A DNA stretch of 64,000 nt, from positions 38,083 to 102,082 of the forward strand of contig NZ_KK088556.1 in assembly GCF_000600335.2 (NCBI RefSeq), read 5' to 3'. The first letter of the stretch is position 1; each line of letters begins with the position of its first letter. Positions 36,864 through 46,262 of the stretch are shown here, piece after piece. Both the position numbers and the translations under genes were made by a program. This DNA comes from Rubellimicrobium mesophilum DSM 19309 (GTDB lineage: Bacteria; Pseudomonadota; Alphaproteobacteria; Rhodobacterales; Rhodobacteraceae). The notes under the pieces are model-generated. The model made no database searches. It was not told the DNA's origin and saw nothing but the letters and a program-made list of their open reading frames with translations.

Positions 36864-38318
36864 ATGGCCAGGGCGATCATGATCCAGGGGGCGGGCTCGA
36901 ACGTGGGCAAGTCGCTCCTGGTGGCGGGGCTCGCTCGGGCCTTTCGGGCGCGGGGGCTGAGCGTCGCGCCATTCAAGCCGCAGAACATGAGCAACAACGC
37001 CGCCGTTACCGCCGATGGGGGCGAGATCGGGCGGGCGCAGGCGCTGCAGGCGCGGGCAGCGGGGCTGGAGCCGCTGGTGGACATGAACCCGGTGCTGCTC
37101 AAGCCCGAGACGGAGACGGGCGCGCAGGTGGTGGTGCAGGGGCGGCGCGTAGCGAGCGTGAAGGCGCGGGACTATGCGGCGCTGAAGCCCTCGCTAATGG
37201 CGCCGGTGCTGGAGAGCTTCCGCCGGCTCGGCCAGGGGCGGGACCTCGTGATCGTGGAGGGCGCGGGGAGCCCCGCCGAGGTGAACCTGCGCGCGAACGA
37301 CATCGCCAACATGGGCTTCGCGCAGGCGGCGGGCGTGCCGGTGGTGATCGTGGGCGACATCGACCGGGGTGGCGTGATCGCGCAGCTCGTGGGCACGCAG
37401 GCGGTGCTGGACGAGGGCGACCGGGCGCTGGTGCGCGGGTTCGCGGTGAACAAGTTCCGAGGGGACCCTGCCCTCTTCGCGGACGGGTTCCGGATGATCG
37501 CGGAGCGAACGGGCTGGACCGGGCTGGGCGTGGTGCCGTGGTTCGACGAGGCGTGGCGGCTGCCGGCGGAGGACGTTCTGGACCTTGGGGGGCGGCGCAG
37601 GGAGGGGACGGTGAAGGTCGTGGTGCCGCAGCTCCGGCGGATCGCCAACTTCGACGACCTCGATCCGCTATCGGCGACGCCGGGGGTGAGCGTCGAGATC
37701 GTGCCGCCGGGGCGGGCGCTGCCGGGGGACGCGGACCTTGTGCTCCTGCCGGGGTCGAAGAGCACCATTTCCGACCTCGCGCACCTGCGGGAGCAGGGCT
37801 GGGACGTGGATATCCTCGCGCATCGGCGGCGGGGCGGGCGGGTGCTGGGGCTCTGCGGCGGGTTCCAGATGCTGGGGCGGCGGATCGAGGACCCGGACGG
37901 GGTCGAGGGATCGCCGGGGGGCGTGGACGGGCTTGGACTCCTCGATGTCACGACCGTGATGGGGCGCGAGAAGCGGCTGGCGCGCGTGGAGGGGGTACAT
38001 CCGGCGTCAGGAGCGCGGGTGGCGGGCTATGAGATCCACATGGGGCGGACGGAGGGATTGGACCTTCAGCGAGCCTGGCTGAGCCTGGAGGGGCGGCCCG
38101 AGGGGGCGGCCTCGGGGGATGGGCGGGTGCAGGGGACCTACCTCCACGGGCTCTTCGCGGCGGATGCGTTCCGGGCCGCGTGGCTGGCGGAGCTGGGGGT
38201 TGCGGGCGCGGGCTTCGACTGGGAGGGGCAGGTCGAGGCGACCCTGGACGCGCTGGCCGCCCATGTGGAGCGGCACCTCGATCTGGATGCGCTTCTGGCG
38301 CTCTCGGCCGAGGTCTGA
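36864..38318 (+). CDS. cobQ: Cobyric acid synthase
   Basis: Glutamine-dependent amidation of adenosylcobyrinate a,c-diamide to adenosylcobyric acid, 484 aa. The N-terminal P-loop-like [17 protein letters not shown] and [14 protein letters not shown] are followed by the C-terminal class I glutamine amidotransferase with nucleophile Cys in [14 protein letters not shown] and His in GTYLHGLF. The ATG at 36864 is chosen over GTG/TTG codons further up. No other cobalamin gene and no cobalamin riboswitch were seen nearby. Confidence 0.94.
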   Translation: MARAIMIQGAGSNVGKSLLVAGLARAFRARGLSVAPFKPQNMSNNAAVTADGGEIGRAQALQARAAGLEPLVDMNPVLLKPETETGAQVVVQGRRVASVKARDYAALKPSLMAPVLESFRRLGQGRDLVIVEGAGSPAEVNLRANDIANMGFAQAAGVPVVIVGDIDRGGVIAQLVGTQAVLDEGDRALVRGFAVNKFRGDPALFADGFRMIAERTGWTGLGVVPWFDEAWRLPAEDVLDLGGRRREGTVKVVVPQLRRIANFDDLDPLSATPGVSVEIVPPGRALPGDADLVLLPGSKSTISDLAHLREQGWDVDILAHRRRGGRVLGLCGGFQMLGRRIEDPDGVEGSPGGVDGLGLLDVTTVMGREKRLARVEGVHPASGARVAGYEIHMGRTEGLDLQRAWLSLEGRPEGAASGDGRVQGTYLHGLFAADAFRAAWLAELGVAGAGFDWEGQVEATLDALAAHVERHLDLDALLALSAEV

Positions 38319-38321
38319 AGG

Positions 38322-39209
38322 TCAGAGGTCGCGCAAGGCCAGGGCCTGCATCACCTCACGGCGCACGAGCTTGCGGAGGTTGCGGGTGAGCGTCTCACCG
38401 AGCTCGCCCCGAAGCTCCTCGCGCACCGCCTCGGCCACCAGGGCGCGGAGCGTGGCCTCGTCAGGCCATGGAGCGGGCGGGCTTGCGTGACCCGAGTCGG
38501 GGGCCTGGGATGGGAGCCCGGCGTCGGGGGTGGGCTCCTGCCCGGGGGCGGCGAGGTCGCTGGGCGGGCCCATCTCTCCGGAGGCAGCCCCGGGGCCGGG
38601 ATCGCCGTCCTGCTCAACCGCGACAGGTGCGTCCGCCAGGGTCGAGGCCGTCGCGTCGGACCGGGCGGGGTCCGAGGTGGAGATCTCCTGGAGAGGGGCA
38701 GACCTTGGGTCCTCGGTCGGGAGAGGTTCGTGGGACGGGGTCGCTCCGCCTGGGGGCTGCTCCGGCATCTGGGCCAGCACCACCTCCTCCGCGCCCGGGT
38801 CGCTCGCGAGGTCGGCTAGGTCGGGGTCCTCGGCCGGGATCGCGTCGTCCGCCGCAAACGCGCGGACGCGCTCCTCCTCGGCGCCGGGACCGTCAGGCAG
38901 GCCGGATTCCGTCTGCTCGAAGGGCGCGGGCGGCGGGGCGTCAGCGACGGGGAGCGCGTTCAGGAGGACCAGGGGGGCCGAAGCGGCGGGCTGCAGATCC
39001 CCGATGGCTCCCCCGTCGGACGGCGCCGCGATGGAGGCGGCCTGGGCCCCGGCAGGGGGCAGCGGCTCGGATGGCGCCATCACCCGCTGGGCGGGGGTGA
39101 GCACGAGCCTGCCGAAGGGGGTCGGCCCTTCGGCCCCGCCCTCCTCGATGAGACGGCGGATGGCGGCCAGGACGTTCTCGACCTCGGTGTCGTTGCTGCT
39201 CTGGGCCAT
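38322..39209 (-). CDS. PopZ-like protein (DUF2497-type), disordered and acidic
   Basis: A 295-aa protein with a short N-terminal helix (DTEVENVLAAIRRLIEEGG), a long Pro/Ala/Asp/Glu-rich linker (about 35-240) and a conserved C-terminal helical block ELGETLTRNLRKLVRREVMQ. This layout is that of alphaproteobacterial PopZ/DUF2497 proteins, which assemble at cell poles in Caulobacter. The position next to tolC and near valS fits the family's usual neighbourhood; here valS lies 12 kb away. The assignment rests on layout and the terminal helices. Confidence 0.65.
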   Translation of the reverse strand: MAQSSNDTEVENVLAAIRRLIEEGGAEGPTPFGRLVLTPAQRVMAPSEPLPPAGAQAASIAAPSDGGAIGDLQPAASAPLVLLNALPVADAPPPAPFEQTESGLPDGPGAEEERVRAFAADDAIPAEDPDLADLASDPGAEEVVLAQMPEQPPGGATPSHEPLPTEDPRSAPLQEISTSDPARSDATASTLADAPVAVEQDGDPGPGAASGEMGPPSDLAAPGQEPTPDAGLPSQAPDSGHASPPAPWPDEATLRALVAEAVREELRGELGETLTRNLRKLVRREVMQALALRDL

Positions 39210-39318
39210 GCATTCCCCCCGGTTCGCCACTGGGGCGAGTCGTAGCCCGAGCCCGCCAGCCCCCGCAACGACGGCCCGCCGCCCACGCGCGCGCCCGCGC
39301 GACTGCGGCGGCGGCGCC

Positions 39319-40704
39319 TCACTCCCTCCCGATGGCGTCGAGCACGCGGTCGAGGGCGCGGCCCTGCTCGGACGTGGCCGTGGGCGCGTCGTCCACGAGG
39401 TTGTAGTAGGCCGTGGGGTCGTAGACCTGCACGTTCAGCCCGAGGTTCTGCACGTTCAGGAGGCCCAGGGCGGCCAGGACCTGATAGCTCGCCGTGACCT
39501 CGTCCACGCCGGCCGAGACGAGGTTGGCGCGGGCGTCGAGCAGGTCCTGCTCGGCGTTGAGGACGTCGAGCGTGGTGCGGGCGCCGAGCTGGGCCTCCTC
39601 GCGGACGCCCCCGAAGGCGACCTGCGCGGCGCGGACCTGCTCCTCGAAGGCCTGGCGGCTGGCGCTGGCGGTCTGGAGGGTGGCGTAGGCATCGGCCACG
39701 TCCTGCTCGACGTTGCGGGCGGTCTCGAGCAGGGAGGCCCGCTGGGCGTCGCGCTGGGCCTGGGCCTGGCGCACCGTGGAGGCGAGCGCCCCGCCCTGGT
39801 AGATCGGGCCCGTCGCCTGGAGCCCGATCGTGGCGTTCCGCTCGATGTCGCGGTTGACCGAGAGCTGGCCCTGGAGCGCGACAGTGGGCCTCATCGTGGA
39901 CTCGGCGCGACGGACGGTGATCTCGGCCGCGGCGACCTGGTGCTGGGCCTGCAGCAGGCTGGGTTGGGTCCGGAGCGCGATGGCCCGGGCCTCGTCCACG
40001 GAGGCGGGAATCCGGGCGGGCCGGACCGGCTGGAGATTCTCGGGCAGCGAGCCCACGGCGGCGCGGAACTCCTCCCGAGCGCTGAGAAGGTCACCCTGCA
40101 CGGCCACGAGCTGGCTTCGCGCGGAGGCGAGTTCGGCCTCGGCCAGGGCGACGTCGGTGCGTGTGGTCTCGCCGACATCGAAGCGGTCCTGGGCGGCTCG
40201 AAGCTCCTCGGTGATGACGCGGACGTTGTTCTGGCGCAGGTCCACGAAGGCCTGGGACCGCTGCACGTCGAGATAGGCCAGGATGATTCGGCCGAGGACC
40301 TGCCGCTCCACGTCGAGGAGCGCCTGGCGGGTGGCGAGCACCAGCTCCTTCTGCGCCTCGAGGGCGAGGCGCCGCGAGCCGCCGTCGTAGATTGTGTAGC
40401 TGGCGTTCAGGGCCAGCGTGGCGGTCACGTCGGTGACGGTCCGTTCGGTCGAGGGGCCGAGGAGGCTCTGGACGTCGCTCACCGAGTAGGTGGCCTGGAG
40501 GTTGGCGGCGTAGGACAGGATCGGCCGGAGCGCGGCGACGGCCTGGGCCACGTCCTCGTCGGCGGCCCGCAGGAGGGCGCGGTTCTGCTCGATGAGGCCG
40601 GAGGATTCGTAGCCTTGGGCCAGCGCGTCGGCCAGGGACTCGGCCCGGGCCGCCGTGGTGCAGAGGAGGAACGCGGTCAGGGTCCCCCGGATCAACTGGC
40701 GCAT
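39319..40704 (-). CDS. tolC: TolC-family outer-membrane efflux protein
   Basis: A 461-aa outer-membrane channel for type I secretion or efflux. A signal peptide MRQLIRGTLTAFLLCTTAARA precedes two repeats of long helical hairpins with TolC features (ALRPILSYAANLQATYSVSD; LNAEQDLLDARANLVSAG; ATGPIYQGGALASTVRQAQAQ). Lies downstream of pcm with a 41-bp gap, as in other Rhodobacterales. The ATG at 40704 begins the signal peptide. Confidence 0.92.
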   Translation of the reverse strand: MRQLIRGTLTAFLLCTTAARAESLADALAQGYESSGLIEQNRALLRAADEDVAQAVAALRPILSYAANLQATYSVSDVQSLLGPSTERTVTDVTATLALNASYTIYDGGSRRLALEAQKELVLATRQALLDVERQVLGRIILAYLDVQRSQAFVDLRQNNVRVITEELRAAQDRFDVGETTRTDVALAEAELASARSQLVAVQGDLLSAREEFRAAVGSLPENLQPVRPARIPASVDEARAIALRTQPSLLQAQHQVAAAEITVRRAESTMRPTVALQGQLSVNRDIERNATIGLQATGPIYQGGALASTVRQAQAQRDAQRASLLETARNVEQDVADAYATLQTASASRQAFEEQVRAAQVAFGGVREEAQLGARTTLDVLNAEQDLLDARANLVSAGVDEVTASYQVLAALGLLNVQNLGLNVQVYDPTAYYNLVDDAPTATSEQGRALDRVLDAIGRE

Positions 40705-40745
40705 GGAACGACTTCCCTTCCTGGTGATCCTTGTGCCGCGGGCCG

Positions 40746-41399
40746 TCAGAAAACGAAGGCCGTCGCGCGCGCGAAGCCGGGCAGCACGGGCGCGCCGGCG
40801 TTGAAGGCGTAGCGCCAGTTGACCGTGCCGCCTTCCTTGCGGCCGATCCGGGCGATGCCGAGGTTGTCCTCGGCGAAGATCGCGCCGATTCGCCCATCCT
40901 CGCGGAGCTGGGCGAGGATCGCGTCGGGCACGACCTCGACCGCGCCCTCGATCAGGATCACGTCGAAGGGCGCGTGGCCGGAAGCACCCTCCACGAGGGG
41001 GCCCTGGTGGACGCGGGTCCGGGCGGAGCCCCCGGCGGCGAGGGCCGCGGCGGCGGCCTGGGCCAGCGCGGGCTCCTCCTCGAGGGCGACGACCTCGGCG
41101 CCCAGGCGGTCGAACACGGCGGCGCCGTAGCCCAGCCCGGTGGCGAGGTCGAGCACCCGCTCGCCCGGCTTCACGTCGAAGCCCTCGAGCAGCTTGGCGA
41201 GGGTGCGCGGATCGAGGATCACGCGGCCGGGGGCGAGGTAGAGGTTCTCGCCCAAGTAGGCGGCCTCGCGGCGGGATTCGGGCACGAAGGATTCGCGCGG
41301 GACGTGCAGCATGGCCTCGATGATGGGAAAGCTGGTCACGTCCGAGGGGCGGACCTGGGTGTCCACCATCATCGTGCGGCGGGTGGCGAAGTCTGGCAA
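40746..41399 (-). CDS. pcm: Protein-L-isoaspartate O-methyltransferase
   Basis: A 217-aa SAM-dependent methyltransferase of the PCMT family. [19 protein letters not shown] at the N-terminus, the SAM-binding [19 protein letters not shown] and the [18 protein letters not shown] strand are visible. The typical PCMT GxGSGYxxA is altered (ATGLGYGAA), as in the tolC-associated subgroup, so isoaspartate repair activity is not certain. A TTG start at 41399 (TTG CCA GAC TTC) fits the family better than any ATG. Confidence 0.85.
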   Translation of the reverse strand: MPDFATRRTMMVDTQVRPSDVTSFPIIEAMLHVPRESFVPESRREAAYLGENLYLAPGRVILDPRTLAKLLEGFDVKPGERVLDLATGLGYGAAVFDRLGAEVVALEEEPALAQAAAAALAAGGSARTRVHQGPLVEGASGHAPFDVILIEGAVEVVPDAILAQLREDGRIGAIFAEDNLGIARIGRKEGGTVNWRYAFNAGAPVLPGFARATAFVF

Positions 41400-41545
41400 G
41401 GGCGGGACGCTCCGGTGTCTCGGCTCGGGGTCTTGATGGCACAGGGTCGGGTCGGGGGCAATCGGCCCCGCGCGGGGTGTGCTCTCGCGGACGCTTGCGC
41501 GTGGCCTTCGCGTCATGTATCCGGCGGTCGTTCCTCGGGACCCCT

Positions 41546-41619
41546 GGCGAGTTGGCGGAGAGGTTACGCAGCGGATTGCAAATCCGTGTAGACCGGTTCG
41601 ATTCCGGTACTCGCCTCCA
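41546..41619 (+). tRNA. tRNA-Cys (GCA)
   Basis: A 74-nt cloverleaf: acceptor GGCGAGT pairs with ACTCGCC (41609-41615), anticodon GCA within GGATTGCAAATCC, T-loop GGTTCGATTCC, discriminator T and an encoded CCA at 41617-41619. Confidence 0.97.
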
Positions 41620-41650
41620 CTCCTTATCCTCAGAAAGTTCGGCCGACCTG

Positions 41651-41671
41651 CCCCCGGCCCCAGGGGGTTTT
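41651..41671 (+). terminator. Possible terminator of tRNA-Cys
   Basis: Stem CCCCC (41651-41655) / GGGGG (41663-41667) with a 7-nt loop and TTTT at 41668-41671, about 32 bp downstream of the tRNA. The stem is short. Confidence 0.45.
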
Positions 41672-42103
41672 GCCCGGTTCGCCGGGCCGGCCGTGAACCG
41701 GGAGATCGGTCCGACGACAGCCGCACGTCATCGTGGGGTGGAGCATTCGGGTCGTCGTTCGACGGAGCGGCTCGGCTTGGTCACACGCTCCCGGGTGGAC
41801 TCGGGCACGACATGCCCGGACGCCGAGGTCCGGCTTCCCGCGTTCCTGCATTTCGGCGGGACGCCGAAGCGGGCCGGACGCCATCGGACATGCAGGTGAG
41901 TCGCGCACGGGCCAACCGGCTGGGATGCCCGGTGCGTATCGTCTGCGTGGAGTTCCAGGTCCACGCTCGTCCATGGGCTGCCCCGATCCCAATGGCGGGG
42001 GCGGCGATCGGAAGGCGGCTGCCGGTCCACACACCGGATCCCTGCCGCTATCCTGAAGGCCGGAAATTGGGCACAATGGTCCGGTGGAGATGGGAGCGCA
42101 GGG
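41672..42103. other. Geneless stretch upstream of the TPR regulator
   Basis: About 430 bases without a convincing gene. A small hairpin GCCCGG-TTCG-CCGGGC is at 41672-41687. Long chance frames on both strands have no domains. The right end should carry the promoter of the regulator at 42104. Confidence 0.45.
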
Positions 42104-43655
42104 ATGGACCGCTCCGCCGTGGCGCGCTTCGGGCCGTTCACCTTCGACCGGACCCGGATGGTTCTGGAACGGGAAGGACAGCCGGTCCCGATCGGTGGTC
42201 GGGGGGCCGCGCTCCTGGTGGCGCTCGTGGACGCGCAGGGGCACGTCGTCACCCGGTCCGAGCTCCTCGATGCGGTCTGGCCCGACCAGGTCGTGGAGGA
42301 GCACAACCTCACCGTCCAGATCGCCAACCTGCGCCAGGCGATGGGGGCCCTGCCCAACGGCGAGGATCCGGTCCGGACCGTCTCGCGGGTGGGGTACCGG
42401 CTGGTGCTGGACGGCCTCTCTGCGCGCCGCGGCACGATCCTGGCGCTCCGGCCCACGGTGGCGGTGCTCCCCTTCGTCAACCTCAGCGGTGACCCCGAGC
42501 TCGGGTTCTTCGCCGATGGCGTGACCGAGGACGTCATCGCCGCGCTGTCGCGGTTCCGGACCTTCGCGGTCGTCGCGCGGGGCGCTTCCTTCGCCTACAA
42601 GGGCCGGGCCGGGCCGGCGCCCGAGGTCGCGCAGGCCCTGGGTGTGCGCCATGTCCTCGAGGGCAGCGTCCGCCGCGAGGGACGCCGGCTGCGTGTGGGC
42701 GCGCGGCTGACGGACACCGAGGGCCACGTGCGATGGGCCGACTGCTTCGAGGAGGAGCTGGATGGCGTCTTCGAGATGCAGGACCGGATCACGGCCGCCG
42801 TGGTGGGCCTCGTGGAGCCGCAGATCACCCGCGCCGAGCTGGAGCGCTCGGGCCGCAAGCACCCGGAGAGCATGGACGCCTACGACCACTTCCTGCTGGG
42901 CCTGGCCCTCTCGAAGCGCCTGAGCACGAATGCCGCGCTCTATGACCGCATGGTCGGGCACCTCGACCGCGCCGTGGCGCTCGACCCTTCGTTTCCGCAG
43001 GCCTTCGTCCAGGCGAGCTGGGCCCATCAGCTTCGCCGGATGTTCGGCGACGCCACTCCAGCGGGGACGGACGACTTCGCCCTTGCCGAGGACCTCCGTA
43101 TCCGCGCCCTGGAGTCGGGCCCGGATGACGCGATGGTGCTGGCCTGGTCCGGTCTCGGCGCCCACAACTTCCAGGACGACGGCGAGGGGGCCCTGGCCCT
43201 CATCGAGCGGGCGGTCGAGCTCAATCCCCTCAGCTACGACGTTCTGCACATGGCGGCCACCGTCCTTCGGCAGCGGGGCCGTCCCGCGGACTCCATCCGG
43301 CTCCTCGAGGGCTGCCTGCGCCTGAGCCCCGACGCGCCCCAGAACGCCATGATCGTGGAAAGCATCGGGCTCTGCCACCTCTACGAGGGCCGCTACGCGG
43401 AGGCGGTGGACTGGATCCGGCGTGCCCAGGCCGCAGGGGCCTCGTATGACCACCTCCTCATCAACCTGACCATGGCGGAGGCCCTGTCGGGGGCGAACGG
43501 ACGAGGCCCAGGCGACGCTGGAGCGGCTGCTGCGGGTCCGGCCGGGCGCCACCATCCAAGGGCTCATGGAGCGGTTGCCGCCCGGGGCGCGCCGCGGTGG
43601 CGATGGGCGCCACTGGCTCGAGGGGCTCCGTCGAGCCGGGATGCCGGAGGGCTGA
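42104..43655 (+). CDS. Winged-helix regulator with TolB-like and TPR domains (frame disrupted)
   Basis: About 516 aa after repair. N-terminal OmpR/PhoB-type DNA-binding domain (about 1-100; FDRTRMVLEREGQPVPIGGR, VEEHNLTVQIANLRQAMG), then the adenylate-cyclase-associated/TolB-like domain (PTVAVLPFVNLSGDPELGFF, ADGVTEDVIAALSR) and TPR repeats from about 250. No membrane segment. The reading changes frame at the G-run 43489-43493: removal of one G restores ...LSGRTDEAQATLERLLRVRP to the TGA at 43653. Regulators of this class control local metabolic genes; likely targets are the downstream oxidoreductase genes. Confidence 0.85.
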
Positions 43656-43790
43656 GCCCAGGAGCGGCTTTGACCGTCTTGACCTTTTTTGAGGTGACCC
43701 CACAGGCCAGGCTGTCGGCCTCCTTGTAGCTTTCCGGCCACCGAGGGCGGATGTCCGCTCCTCGGACCTTCCTGCAGGCAGGGGGCCGTC

Positions 43791-44540
43791 ATGCTGACAA
43801 GGATTTTCACCGCAGCGGGGCTGCTCGCTCTCGCGGGACCTGTCGCCGCCCAGGACTGCCGGCTCGCCCTGGTGCTGGCGCTCGATGCCTCCGGCTCGGT
43901 GAGCGCGGCCGAGAGCCGGCTCCAGCACGAGGGCTTGGCCGCGGCCCTTCTCGCTCCGGATGTCAGGCGGGCCTTCCTCGCGGGCGGGCCTGTCGCCCTC
44001 TACGTCTTCGAATGGGCCGACGCCTCCTCCCAGGCGGCCCTCCTCCCCGGATGGAAGATGATCGAGAGCGAGGAGGACCTTCGTGCCGTCGCCGCCACCC
44101 TTGAGCGGGCTTGGCCCACGAGCCTCCGAGCGACCGGCGCCGTCGCGGACGGCACCGCGGTCGGCGCCGCGCTGCTCCATGCGGCCGCGGCGCTCGAGGC
44201 CGGCCCGGACTGTCCCGGGCGAACGGTGGATGTCGCGGGCGATGGCGTGAGCGACCAGGGCCTCGAGCCCAGCGACGTGATCGGGAGCCTGTATGACGGC
44301 ATCACCGTGAACGCCCTGGTCGTCGAGGAGTCCTACGACGACCCGATGCTCGACCGGCGCCTCGGTGGCGACACCGGGATCGCGGCCTGGTTCAGCCACG
44401 TCGTCCTGCATGGGCCAGGGGCCTTCTGCATCGTTGCCGACGGCTTCGAGGACTACGAGCGGGCCATGACGGCCAAGCTCCGGCGCGAGTTGGAGACGCC
44501 GCTGGCGAGCAGCGATGCGGGGGGCGTCGATGCGGGGTGA
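43791..44540 (+). CDS. Exported DUF1194 (von Willebrand A-like) protein
   Basis: A 249-aa protein with signal peptide MLTRIFTAAGLLALAGPVAA and a vWA-like domain: LALVLALDASGSVSAAE holds the DxSxS metal site (MIDAS-like), and RTVDVAGDGVSDQG is the second conserved loop. DUF1194 proteins are periplasmic and of unknown role, frequent in Rhodobacterales and often adjacent to other DUF1194 genes. Its end overlaps the next gene. Confidence 0.85.
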   Translation: MLTRIFTAAGLLALAGPVAAQDCRLALVLALDASGSVSAAESRLQHEGLAAALLAPDVRRAFLAGGPVALYVFEWADASSQAALLPGWKMIESEEDLRAVAATLERAWPTSLRATGAVADGTAVGAALLHAAAALEAGPDCPGRTVDVAGDGVSDQGLEPSDVIGSLYDGITVNALVVEESYDDPMLDRRLGGDTGIAAWFSHVVLHGPGAFCIVADGFEDYERAMTAKLRRELETPLASSDAGGVDAG

Positions 44541-44931
44541 GATCCAGGCCCTGGGCCCCTTCGCCGTGGTCGCGATCGGCCTGACCCTTCTGCCCGGAAT
44601 CTCCGCGGGGCAGAGCCGCTACGAGTGGGGCCTGCCCGACGATCATGACGGCGACAGGCCTTGTTCGGTCGTGCTGGTCCCTTGCTCGAATGAGCCATGC
44701 CTTGCGAGGATCGAGGTTCACAACGGGCTGGTCCTGGCCCTGAGACACGTCTCCGCGTCGCTCCGCATCGGCTCGCTCGCCGTGTGGATGGACTACGACT
44801 CGGGCCTCGACGAGGAGATCGACACCATCTCCGTGAGGCTACCGGCCGGCTATTATGCCGTCCCCGCCCACCTTGGCCTGCCGGAGGACTCCGACGGCAC
44901 CATCCGCATCTTCCAGGTTCCGCTGTCCTGA
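44530..44931 (+). CDS. Small exported protein of unknown function
   Basis: A 133-aa protein not recognised. A hydrophobic N-terminus (ALGPFAVVAIGLTLLPGISA) looks like a signal peptide; the mature part has PCSVVLVPCSNEPCLARIEV with three Cys and a beta-rich C-terminus. The start could be ATG 44515 or 44530; the latter has a G-rich site upstream. It overlaps the DUF1194 gene by 11 bases. Confidence 0.6.
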   Translation: MRGEIQALGPFAVVAIGLTLLPGISAGQSRYEWGLPDDHDGDRPCSVVLVPCSNEPCLARIEVHNGLVLALRHVSASLRIGSLAVWMDYDSGLDEEIDTISVRLPAGYYAVPAHLGLPEDSDGTIRIFQVPLS

Positions 44932-45091
44932 GAGGGCCCGTGAGAAGCCAGCCGGGGGATGCCGTTCGCCACGCGGTGAATGCCGGCGATGACCGCTCGG
45001 GCCGGACGTCCGACGTCCGGGTCGCCGAGGAGGTCCACGTGCGGCCCTCGACCTTGAACGTCCGCTCGATCCTTCGACGAGGAGTCCCGCC

Positions 45092-46252
45092 ATGCTTGAT
45101 CTCACCCGCCGCGATCTCATCCTGAAGGGCAGCGCCGCCTTCGCGGCCCACGCCATCGTCGGTGCCTCCCGCGCCGGCGCCTTTCCCTCCCGACCGGGGG
45201 AGACGGTGCTCCCCTGGCTCGACCAGCCGGACGAGAACCCGGTGCCGGGGATCATCCACAACCAGCTCGTCTGGGAGGACCTCGATTCCTGGATCACGCC
45301 CAATGACGAGTTCTTCTTCATCACCAACATCGACGGCGCGCGTCCCGAGGTCGACGCCGCGAGCTGGAAGCTCGAGTTCGACGGGCTGGTCGACAGGCCG
45401 CTCTCGCTGTCCCTGGACGACCTCAAGGCCCGACCCCGCCAGGAGGTGACCTGCACGATCGAGTGCTCGGGCAACTCGGGCCTGCCGTTCCTCACCGGCG
45501 CCATCGGCAACGCCACCTGGGCCGGCACGCCCCTCGCGCCGCTGCTGCAGGAGGCGGGGGTCCAGCCCGAGGCCATCGAGGTGGCGTTCTGGGGCACGGA
45601 TGCCACCGACGTGGAGGCGCGCGACACGAAGATGCACGAGAACTACGCGCGCTCCATGACCCTGGCCGACGCGCGGAGGCCCGAGATGCTCCTGGCCTAC
45701 GAGATGAACGGGGAGGCTCTGCCCATCGATCACGGGTTCCCCCTGCGGCTCGTGGCGCCCGGCTGGTACGGCTCGGTGAACGTGAAGTGGCTCAGGCGCA
45801 TCGAGGTGATGGATCACCGGCTCGAGACCCAGTTCATGGCCCGCGACTTCGTGACCGTGCGCGAGGTGGAGCGGGATGGCGAGACGTTCTGGACCGAGAC
45901 CTCGGTGCGCCACATGCGCCTGAAGTCCGCGCCCGCCCGCGTCACCAGGGCCGAGGACGGCACCCGCATCACCGGGGCCGCCTGGGGCGCCCCCATCGCC
46001 AAGGTGGAGGTGCGGATCGACGACGGACCATGGCAGGAGGCCAGGCTCGACCCCGGCGAGCGGGCCCCCTTCGCCTGGGCCATCTGGAGCCATGACTGGC
46101 CCGACCCCAGCCCCGGCGAGCACACGATCACCTCACGCGCCACCGACACGGCGGGGAACCTCCAGCCCGCCATGGACGACCCCCTGATCGCGAAGAAGCA
46201 CACCTTCTACGAGAGCAACGGCCAGATCACCCGGCGGGTGCGGATCGGATAG
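45092..46252 (+). CDS. Sulfite oxidase-family molybdopterin enzyme (SorA-like)
   Basis: A 386-aa periplasmic oxidoreductase. The Tat signal TRRDLILKGSAAF at the N-terminus is followed by the Mo-cofactor domain with Mo-ligand Cys at about C125 in CTIECSGNSG, HGFPLRLVAPGWYGSVNVKW, and a C-terminal dimerisation (Ig-like) domain GAAWGAPIAKVEVRIDDGPW. The following dihaem cytochrome is the natural electron acceptor, so together they form a sulfite dehydrogenase-type pair. The real substrate is not proved. Confidence 0.87.
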   Translation: MLDLTRRDLILKGSAAFAAHAIVGASRAGAFPSRPGETVLPWLDQPDENPVPGIIHNQLVWEDLDSWITPNDEFFFITNIDGARPEVDAASWKLEFDGLVDRPLSLSLDDLKARPRQEVTCTIECSGNSGLPFLTGAIGNATWAGTPLAPLLQEAGVQPEAIEVAFWGTDATDVEARDTKMHENYARSMTLADARRPEMLLAYEMNGEALPIDHGFPLRLVAPGWYGSVNVKWLRRIEVMDHRLETQFMARDFVTVREVERDGETFWTETSVRHMRLKSAPARVTRAEDGTRITGAAWGAPIAKVEVRIDDGPWQEARLDPGERAPFAWAIWSHDWPDPSPGEHTITSRATDTAGNLQPAMDDPLIAKKHTFYESNGQITRRVRIG

Positions 46253-46262
46253 GAGCGGGACC

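Noticed and set aside
38530..40812. 760-codon plus-strand frame antisense to the PopZ-like and tolC genes
   Set aside because: Shadow; the minus-strand genes have signal peptide, family motifs and conserved order.
41620..42103. Integrated element at tRNA-Cys
   Set aside because: No integrase, no repeat of the tRNA 3' end was noticed downstream within the window.
42104..43729. Taking the TPR regulator's written C-terminus (to 43729) as real
   Set aside because: The last 75 residues are low-complexity Ala/Gly/Arg; the shifted frame has a normal TPR ending.
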